Below, one piece after another: positions 1 to 4,999 of a stretch of DNA of 5,445 nucleotides. The translations under genes were made by a program, and so were the position numbers. The stretch lies in the NCBI GenBank assembly GCA_002495735.1, contig DAGM01000012.1, forward strand, positions 1-5,445, read 5' to 3'. Each line of letters starts with the position of its first letter. Within the stretch, counting starts at the first letter, position 1. The notes under the pieces were generated by a model, which worked only from the letters and a program-made list of their open reading frames with translations, searched no databases and was not told the DNA's origin. This stretch comes from Euryarchaeota archaeon UBA54. Lineage in GTDB: Archaea; Thermoplasmatota; Poseidoniia; Poseidoniales; Thalassarchaeaceae.

Positions 1-1524
1 AGCGAGTACCTCTGGCAGTCTACTGCATACAAGGTCCAGCACGATATCAGGATGGAGGCGACGACCAGCCTCATGGCAATGGAAGCATCCTACTTCGAGA
101 CTAGGCAGACGGGAAATCTGATGGCTGTTCTCTCTGCAGACGTGGCTCAGTTAGAGGACATAGTATCAGACTCCTCGACCTCGATAATTCGAATTTTAAT
201 CACTTTCACCACAGCTTTCGCCATCATGTACTGGATGTCCCCAACGTTGGCACTCATTCTCTTCATCCCACTGGTCCTAGTGATTCCCATGGTCGTATGG
301 TTCAGCACCCGCGTACAACGACGCTATCGGAAGCAGCGTGAGAGCACCGGTGGAATCGTCTCCATACTCGAGAATGTTCTGGCAGGTATCGTCACCGTTC
401 AGGCTTACAACGCCAGCGACTTTGAACGCTCTCGTGTTGAGGGAGAGAGTGCCGACTATCGCGACCAAGCCATCCATGCTGCCAATCTGCGCAACCGATT
501 CATTCCAGGCATCTATTTGGTCGCAGGACTCTCATTCGGACTGCTGGTATCTGCAGGTGGCTGGCTCATGGAGTCCGGCGAGATTACTGTAGGCCAATTC
601 GTTACATTCCTTTTGATTAGTACTAGAATGACAATGCCCATGTTCATTTTGGGGATGCTTCTGAACCAGCTCCAGAGGGGCGAAGCCGCCTCCAAGCGAG
701 TGTTTGCACTAATCGACCTCGAACCGTCTATTTTCGACAAGCCAGACGCCATCCCTCTCGACAGCCCTATTCGCTCGATTTCGTTCGACGACGTCACCTT
801 TGCCTATCCCACATCGGAGGCCAACGTGCTCAATGGTATCTCGTTCTCCGCATCCTCGGGAGAATTCCTCGGAGTAATGGGGCACACAGGCGCCGGCAAG
901 AGTACCATCCTCAAGCTGGTCGAGAGGTTCTACGAGCCCCAGCATGGCACGGTGAAGATCAACGGCATAGACATCAACGACTACTCAATTGAGACAGTAC
1001 GCGACAGGATTGGTTTTGTTTCCCAGGACCCATTCATGTTCTACGGTGATGTAAAATCCAATGTCTCCTATGCCCGAGAGGCCTCAGACGATGAAATCCA
1101 GAACGCCCTCGAGACCGCAGGTGCGTGGGATTTCGTCTCCCGACTCCCTAACGGTGTCGACACGATGGTTGGAGACCGCGGCGTTATGTTGTCCGGAGGC
1201 CAGAGGGCACGCATCGCCCTGGCCCGAGCTTTGCTCAAGAGTCCAGATTTGCTCATCCTCGATGAGGCCTCAGCGGCTCTCGACGCCGAGACTGAGAAGC
1301 GCATACAGATGTCACTCTTCGATGGTTCAAATGGGGATTCAAATAGAATCACTATTGCTGTCGCCCACCGACTTGCGACGATACGCAAGGCCGATGAGAT
1401 AGTGGCTATGGTTGATGGTGTGATTGTTGAACGCGGCATTCACCGAGAACTCCTAGACAACGACAACGTGTACGCATCGCAGTGGCTGATTCAGACCGGC
1501 GAACTAGGTGCGGCAGAGGCCTAG
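1..1524 (+). CDS. ABC exporter, fused permease and ATPase (5' end outside window)
   Basis: This is the C-terminal 507 residues of an ABCB/MsbA-type half transporter, which would dimerise in the cytoplasmic membrane and use ATP to export a substrate that cannot be told from sequence. The frame is open to base 1, and the residues before the first ATG (52) match the family, so that ATG is internal. Full-length relatives are usually about 570-600 residues, so the first one or two helices are probably missing. Hydrophobic segments lie near fragment residues 60-100 and 165-225. The ATPase domain is intact: Walker A GHTGAGKST (codons 294-302), Q-loop Gln 342, signature LSGGQ (397-401), Walker B LLILDE with catalytic Glu 422, D-loop SAALD and H-loop His 456. 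The X-loop has DRG where ERG is usual. Nothing suggests a degenerate ATP site. It converges on the glycosyltransferase gene and shares its stop region. Lipid, drug or glycoconjugate export are all possible; the neighbouring glycosyltransferase only hints at an envelope substrate. Confidence 0.93.
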   Translation, partial: SEYLWQSTAYKVQHDIRMEATTSLMAMEASYFETRQTGNLMAVLSADVAQLEDIVSDSSTSIIRILITFTTAFAIMYWMSPTLALILFIPLVLVIPMVVWFSTRVQRRYRKQRESTGGIVSILENVLAGIVTVQAYNASDFERSRVEGESADYRDQAIHAANLRNRFIPGIYLVAGLSFGLLVSAGGWLMESGEITVGQFVTFLLISTRMTMPMFILGMLLNQLQRGEAASKRVFALIDLEPSIFDKPDAIPLDSPIRSISFDDVTFAYPTSEANVLNGISFSASSGEFLGVMGHTGAGKSTILKLVERFYEPQHGTVKINGIDINDYSIETVRDRIGFVSQDPFMFYGDVKSNVSYAREASDDEIQNALETAGAWDFVSRLPNGVDTMVGDRGVMLSGGQRARIALARALLKSPDLLILDEASAALDAETEKRIQMSLFDGSNGDSNRITIAVAHRLATIRKADEIVAMVDGVIVERGIHRELLDNDNVYASQWLIQTGELGAAEA

Positions 1525-2606
1525 CTCCTAGTCCGGTCGTCTATCTGGAGGCCTGAGTTTCCAGTGAATATTCTCCACCAACCTTGCAGCACACCCATTC
1601 CATAGTTCCAGTGCAGAACGAAAGTGGTGATTGAGGATAGGAACACTGTCTTGGGAGTCCGGCAAGGCGAGCTGCCCTTAGCAGCACCATACCAAGCCAA
1701 GAGGTTGTACAGTAAAATCAGGGTGGGCAGGGCGTGGGCCCCAAATCTCGACCAGCCCATAGGAACGGCATCAAGGGAGATGTCCCACCAAGGCGAGCCT
1801 AGTCCGCCATTGGACAGTCCCCAAAAGAAGAATGCAAATGCTGCTATCACAATTGGAGGGAACAGAGCCACTGTTCCATGGCTCCACGCTCTTAGTTCGC
1901 GATGCTCGTGACTGGCCAGACTTCTGACCAGCCCGTAGTTTCGAATCTGTTTCTTGACACTCGACAGGTCGCGCCTGCGGTGCCACATCACTGCTTCCGG
2001 ATCCGTCCAAAGTTGATGTCCAGCTTGTCTTATCCGGTGGTCGAGAATCACATCTTCGGCACCGATGCATCCGTCTGGGAATCCACCGATCTCTGTGAGG
2101 ACGGAACGACGGTAGGCCGAATTGACACCGGGTAGTTGCTCGACCTCTTCGAGCGCGCCCTTCCCTTTCCTGCCGTAGTTGGTTCCGGCAGTGAATATCC
2201 TGCTGCAGAAGCTGACGTCGATAATCTGCTGCTGCAGCGTCGAACTCTCTGGGGGTGCGAAGTTCGGACCGCCCACGCCTGCGACTTCGGAACGCTCGAA
2301 CCAGCGGGCCAGCCTCTCTACCCATTCCTTGGGCACGATGACATCGTCATCAGTGAACATCACCAGATCTGATTCCGTTGAATCAAGTGCGATGTTGCAG
2401 GCATCAGCGCGAGTGCGTGAGCCTGCATCGTCGATGAATCGAAGATTTCTGGATTCAGCCTGCTGTCTACCGGAATCTCCACTCGGTCCAACCACTACAA
2501 TCTCAAGCGGGCCGTAGTAGGTCTGGGCCATCAGACCGTCCAGTGCAATGCCAAGTTCGTTCGCATTGCCAACACTCGGTATTACAACGCAGACAGAACG
2601 CCCCAT
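1521..2606 (-). CDS. Membrane-anchored family 2 glycosyltransferase
   Basis: A 361-residue GT-A fold glycosyltransferase that would transfer a sugar from a nucleotide- or lipid-linked donor at the cytoplasmic face of the membrane. The donor and acceptor cannot be read from sequence. The nucleotide-binding start is CVVIPS (residues 6-11). The metal-binding TDDD is at 85-88, the acceptor-side GVNSAYRRSVL at 160-170 leads into GGFPDG, and the probable catalytic acidic pair is Glu184-Asp185. A Trp208-His209 element is followed by KKQIRNYG (218-225), as in ExoA/WcaA-like enzymes. Hydrophobic segments near 245-264, 291-308 and 321-340 suggest a C-terminal membrane anchor. The ATG at 2606 is the first start after an in-frame stop at 2637-2639 and sits just before the first beta strand. 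The ribosome site is weak (AGGG about 9 nt upstream). It lies 37 bp after pcn with no clear promoter of its own, so co-transcription is likely. Roles in S-layer or N-glycan assembly or in exopolysaccharide synthesis are open guesses. Confidence 0.9.
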   Translation of the reverse strand: MGRSVCVVIPSVGNANELGIALDGLMAQTYYGPLEIVVVGPSGDSGRQQAESRNLRFIDDAGSRTRADACNIALDSTESDLVMFTDDDVIVPKEWVERLARWFERSEVAGVGGPNFAPPESSTLQQQIIDVSFCSRIFTAGTNYGRKGKGALEEVEQLPGVNSAYRRSVLTEIGGFPDGCIGAEDVILDHRIRQAGHQLWTDPEAVMWHRRRDLSSVKKQIRNYGLVRSLASHEHRELRAWSHGTVALFPPIVIAAFAFFFWGLSNGGLGSPWWDISLDAVPMGWSRFGAHALPTLILLYNLLAWYGAAKGSSPCRTPKTVFLSSITTFVLHWNYGMGVLQGWWRIFTGNSGLQIDDRTRS

Positions 2607-2643
2607 GGCTCGTCGCCCTAGTCCGACCTCAAGAGTTCACGGG

Positions 2644-3390
2644 TCAGTCGTTAGTCACTCGGGGCGCTAGGAAGTACGTCCAACTCGCCCCGCCATCATT
2701 ACTACTCCAGTCCAGCCTCAATGGGTACTTGTCCTGGAACTGCATACGAATGTCTTGGGTCAATCCAGAGGCAAGTTTCCTTGTCAGAGGGTCGAGGAAT
2801 TGCAGGCTGTAGGTGCCTTGAGTAGGCGAGGGGCAGACCAACTCGCTGAGTTCACCGGACTCGAAGCGTACATTGACTCCTTCGCCAGCCTCAACGGTCA
2901 CGCTTACCCTCATCTCCTTACTGTCAAGACTCAGATCTACTAACTCACCTACGAACTTGGCCGCCCTGAGTGCTCTGGAGAGCTTCTCTGCCCCGATGGC
3001 GACACTGCAGTCGAAATCAAGAACTGGAAGTTTAGGATCCTGCATGGAACCGGTATCGAGGCCGCGCAGTATTCTGTGGACCTCACCGACTCTTACATTG
3101 ATTGCTCCGACCGCGTCATCGTAGTCAATTTCGACCAAATCACCCGGGCCAGCGAGAGTCAGGAGGTCACGCAGTTTGCCTAGCTCCAGTCCAATTTCGA
3201 CCGGCTCGACTTCGTAGGTCTCGAAGCAGGCGTCTGAGATAGTAGCGCTAAGGAGGGCAACGTGAGAACCGTCGACAACGTTCACCGTCAGTCCCTTCTC
3301 TCCCCAGCTCATCTTCGCTTCTTCAGTCAGGACCGAGAGCAAATCGACAATCTCCCTCATCAGTTGAGTTTTTGCCGTCACTCTCAGCAT
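2644..3390 (-). CDS. pcn: DNA polymerase sliding clamp (PCNA)
   Basis: A 248-residue archaeal PCNA, the usual length for the family, expected to form a trimeric ring that tethers DNA polymerase, FEN1, ligase and other PIP-box proteins to DNA. The N-terminal domain has VVDGSHVALL (residues 38-47), matching the conserved DPSHVAL region with Pro replaced by Gly. The interdomain connector loop is near 117-128 (QDPKLPVLDF), where client peptides bind. The protein ends with YFLAPRV (239-245), the typical C-terminal strand and client-contact tail. The ATG at 3390 is supported by a strong GAGGTGA Shine-Dalgarno 4 nt upstream. It follows tfs in the same direction after 58 bp and precedes the glycosyltransferase by 37 bp. 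A TATA-like element in the tfs-pcn gap suggests it also has its own promoter. Proximity of PCNA and TFS genes recurs in some Euryarchaeota, as far as I recall. No key region appears missing. Confidence 0.97.
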   Translation of the reverse strand: MLRVTAKTQLMREIVDLLSVLTEEAKMSWGEKGLTVNVVDGSHVALLSATISDACFETYEVEPVEIGLELGKLRDLLTLAGPGDLVEIDYDDAVGAINVRVGEVHRILRGLDTGSMQDPKLPVLDFDCSVAIGAEKLSRALRAAKFVGELVDLSLDSKEMRVSVTVEAGEGVNVRFESGELSELVCPSPTQGTYSLQFLDPLTRKLASGLTQDIRMQFQDKYPLRLDWSSNDGGASWTYFLAPRVTND

Positions 3391-3394
3391 GGAA

Positions 3395-3401
3395 TCACCT
3401 C
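3395..3401 (-). promoter_or_regulatory. Strong Shine-Dalgarno of pcn
   Basis: On the minus strand this reads GAGGTGA, complementary to the pyrimidine-rich 3' end of archaeal 16S rRNA, with 4 nt (TTCC) before the ATG at 3390. It fixes the pcn start and shows that at least one mRNA reaching this site has an upstream leader. Confidence 0.85.
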
Positions 3402-3414
3402 GTTACACATCTCC

Positions 3415-3421
3415 TATAAAT
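3415..3421 (-). promoter_or_regulatory. TATA-like promoter element for pcn
   Basis: The minus strand reads ATTTATA, close to the archaeal TATA box. It lies in the 58-bp tfs-pcn gap and is preceded by CCCTCG, where a BRE would sit. Its centre is about 28 bp from the A of the pcn ATG, so transcription would be expected to start within about 1-3 nt of the start codon. An independent pcn promoter is inferred from this. Confidence 0.55.
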
Positions 3422-3448
3422 CGAGGGTCTTTCATTCATTCGGGACAC

Positions 3449-3829
3449 TTATTGGTATTCTCGGAAACGCTTGTCGCAATTTTTGCATTGGCAGATTTTA
3501 GTTTCGGGCTCATCACTTGATCTGGTCTGCTTGAGTTCGACGTATATCTCGTTGCAATCGCACTTAGGGCAGCGAATGTCCCCCACTCTGAGAGTACCTC
3601 GAGCTACTTCCGGCTCCACTACTTCAGTGAGGTGCTTCAAACTTTTCTCAGAACCCGACGCAGTGGCGCTGGTCAAATCCACAGTATCTCCAGTCATTGG
3701 GTCGACGAAAGTACCTCCGGAACCGTCCTTGCCAGTCAGAGGCCCCTCGTATTTGCACTGGTAGTTGTCGCATCTGATATTCCCGGAAGAATCGGGGTAT
3801 GACAGTGCACCACACTCAGGACAAAACAT
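3449..3829 (-). CDS. tfs: Transcription factor S (TFS), transcript cleavage factor
   Basis: TFS is the archaeal counterpart of TFIIS and Rpb9. It enters the secondary channel of RNA polymerase and stimulates cleavage of RNA in backtracked complexes. The product from ATG 3829 is 126 residues, longer than the usual roughly 105. The C-terminal zinc ribbon is clear: Cys87-x2-Cys90 and Cys115-x2-Cys118, with the conserved KQTRSSDEPET (100-110) whose Asp106-Glu107 are the catalytic acidic pair at the loop tip. The usual Trp near the end is Phe122 (RFREY). The N-terminal ribbon has Cys3-x2-Cys6 and an unusual Cys20-x4-Cys25. A Gly/Ser/Thr-rich linker joins the two, and extra cysteines stand at 92 and 113. 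A TTG at 3838 opens the same frame three codons earlier. ATG 3829 is preferred because AGGTG (3840-3844) lies 10 nt before it but only 1 nt before the TTG, and because TFS proteins normally begin just before the first Cys. The gene heads the leftward tfs-pcn-glycosyltransferase block. An inactive paralogue is unlikely, since the DE pair is intact. Confidence 0.93.
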   Translation of the reverse strand: MFCPECGALSYPDSSGNIRCDNYQCKYEGPLTGKDGSGGTFVDPMTGDTVDLTSATASGSEKSLKHLTEVVEPEVARGTLRVGDIRCPKCDCNEIYVELKQTRSSDEPETKICQCKNCDKRFREYQ

Positions 3830-3839
3830 CGCTATCAAA

Positions 3840-3844
3840 CACCT
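3840..3844 (-). promoter_or_regulatory. Shine-Dalgarno deciding the tfs start
   Basis: The minus strand reads AGGTG. It is 10 nt from the ATG at 3829 but only 1 nt from the in-frame TTG at 3838, so it favours the ATG as the start of tfs. Confidence 0.55.
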
Positions 3845-3872
3845 AGCCGGTTAAACGCCAACCGAACAGCGA

Positions 3873-3880
3873 CATACAAA
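3873..3880 (+). promoter_or_regulatory. Candidate TATA element in the divergent tfs/nop5 region
   Basis: CATACAAA on the plus strand is centred about 27 bp before the GTG at 3904, the spacing expected for leaderless transcription of nop5. Read on the other strand (TTTGTATG), the same element would give tfs a start near 3850 and a leader of about 20 nt containing its Shine-Dalgarno. A second candidate for tfs is GTTTAAC (minus strand, about 3850-3856), which would give a nearly leaderless tfs mRNA. None is a perfect TATA box, so the assignment is tentative. Confidence 0.4.
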
Positions 3881-3903
3881 CCGACTATTGAAGTATCGCT
3901 TAT

Positions 3904-4995
3904 GTGCGCCTGTGGAAAAGCTCGGACTCAGCCTCTGTTGAGCAACTGGAATGGGACCGCACCGTTGAAGCGAAGCGGCGCTACGGAGTACCCATGCGTA
4001 TTCACTACGATTGGAGACTTGCTAGGGTCGTTGATTCCGACGGCGAAGTCTTCGACGAGTTGGGGTGGTCGCCCAAAAGGTCTGTCCGCGCTTTGGCAGA
4101 CCGACTGTCAGACCTGCAATCGGGTAGGATGAGTCCCGAGGCGAGAACCCTCAGTAAGAGATTCCCGGATGCTGAGGTGGATGGAATGGCGGCGATGTCG
4201 GACCCCGACTGGCCCGAGCTTGAGACTGAGGAGCAGGAGATGCTCTCCGAGGCAGCGGCTATACTGGCTAAGCGAGGAGTGGCCGATGCCGCTGCTGATC
4301 TCGACCGACGACTCGACATGCTGTCTTCGGCGGCGATTGAACTGAGGTCCTCGTGGACCACCAGTGAAGCGAGATGTATCGAATGGGCAGGGCTGTTTTT
4401 GTCCGAGGCGGATTTAGATGGACAGAGGCAAGAAATTCCAGCAGCTGTAGCCGAGGCCGAATCGATTAATGCAGCCGCTGCTACACTTGATGTTGCGATC
4501 CCCGCACACCAGCCCGAACAGGTAGAGTGGGTGGCCTTGAATGGCCATGCAGTTGGTGTTGTTGCTCTGGCAGAGAGACTGGGAGTGGCCGAGGCGGCCA
4601 CGCGTGAACTCGCGCGTCAGTACGTACCCACTCTGAGTATGCTACTCGGCCCGTTAGGAGCTGCTAGGCTGGTGGTGTTAGCAGGAGGCCGCGAGAGACT
4701 GGCCAGAATGCCGAGCGGCAGCCTACAGGTCCTCGGGGCTCGCGGTGCCATGGCTGCTCATCGCAGGGGCGCCCCTCCGCCCAAGCATTCGCCCGTTCTG
4801 TTCTCTCTGCCACAGGTCTCGAGATCTCCTCGATGGGTCAGGGGAAAGATCGCCCGATACATGGCTGGCAAGTGTTCGATTGCGGTTCGCGTCGATCACT
4901 TCGACGGTGAGCCGTGGGGAGAGGAAAGGATAGCAGAGATCAACCAAGAGTGCAAGAACATCCGCGAGAGGTTCCCAAAGCCACCGAGGAGGTGA
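3904..4995 (+). CDS. nop5: Nop5/Nop56-family box C/D RNP scaffold protein
   Basis: Nop5 is the scaffold of the archaeal box C/D RNP. It binds fibrillarin through its N-terminal domain, dimerises through a coiled coil, and binds the L7Ae-kink-turn RNA through its C-terminal Nop domain. The 363-residue frame shows a diverged N-terminal domain (about 35-110), an Ala-rich helical middle (about 112-235) and a Nop domain (about 238-335). Diagnostic Nop motifs are MPSGSLQVLGA (269-279), PPKH (292-295) and RGKIARYMAGK (313-323) followed by VRVDHF. Two conserved features are altered: GAEKAL is GARGAM, and the REWYSLHFPEL coiled-coil motif is barely recognisable. The protein stops at KPPRR, without the Lys-rich tail many homologues carry. 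The start is uncertain. GTG 3904 is the first possible start and has a TATA-like element at leaderless spacing. ATG 3994 (333 residues) has GGAG 5 nt upstream and lines up better with the beginning of other archaeal Nop5 proteins. The fibrillarin gene follows after 4 bp, as in most Archaea. Confidence 0.92.
   Translation: MRLWKSSDSASVEQLEWDRTVEAKRRYGVPMRIHYDWRLARVVDSDGEVFDELGWSPKRSVRALADRLSDLQSGRMSPEARTLSKRFPDAEVDGMAAMSDPDWPELETEEQEMLSEAAAILAKRGVADAAADLDRRLDMLSSAAIELRSSWTTSEARCIEWAGLFLSEADLDGQRQEIPAAVAEAESINAAAATLDVAIPAHQPEQVEWVALNGHAVGVVALAERLGVAEAATRELARQYVPTLSMLLGPLGAARLVVLAGGRERLARMPSGSLQVLGARGAMAAHRRGAPPPKHSPVLFSLPQVSRSPRWVRGKIARYMAGKCSIAVRVDHFDGEPWGEERIAEINQECKNIRERFPKPPRR
3985..3988 (+). 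promoter_or_regulatory. Possible Shine-Dalgarno for an internal nop5 start
   Basis: GGAG lies 5 nt before an in-frame ATG at 3994. Translation from there begins MRIHYDWRLARVV, which aligns by eye with the N-terminal start of other archaeal Nop5 proteins. It may mark the true start, or it may be chance within coding sequence. Confidence 0.4.
4986..4995 (+). promoter_or_regulatory. Strong Shine-Dalgarno of fibrillarin inside the nop5 end
   Basis: GAGGAGGTGA forms the last two Arg codons of nop5 (with one preceding base) and its TGA stop. It leaves exactly 4 nt before the TTG at 5000, the same spacing seen at pcn. This decides the non-ATG fibrillarin start and suggests translational coupling to nop5. 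Confidence 0.85.
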
Positions 4996-4999
4996 TGGG

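Noticed and set aside
1771..2325. 184-codon minus-strand frame inside the glycosyltransferase
   Set aside because: It is an Arg-rich, low-complexity shadow in another frame of the same strand; the glycosyltransferase frame carries all conserved motifs.
3430..3442. Short TCAT tandem repeat in the tfs-pcn gap
   Set aside because: There are only about two and a half copies of a 4-bp unit, too short to call a repeat element.
3902..4132. 76-codon frame starting at ATG 3902
   Set aside because: It overlaps the nop5 start out of frame, has no recognisable domain, and ends inside nop5. It matters only as a possible competing start codon.
4005..4601. 198-codon open frame on the minus strand inside nop5
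   Set aside because: It is a Ser/Ala-rich mirror of the GC-rich nop5 codons with no recognisable motif, and the plus-strand frame has clear Nop-family sequence.
4765..4776. Perfect 12-bp palindrome AGGGGCGCCCCT
   Set aside because: It lies inside nop5 and encodes part of an RRGAPP stretch; GC-rich codons explain it, and no second copy or operator context is seen.
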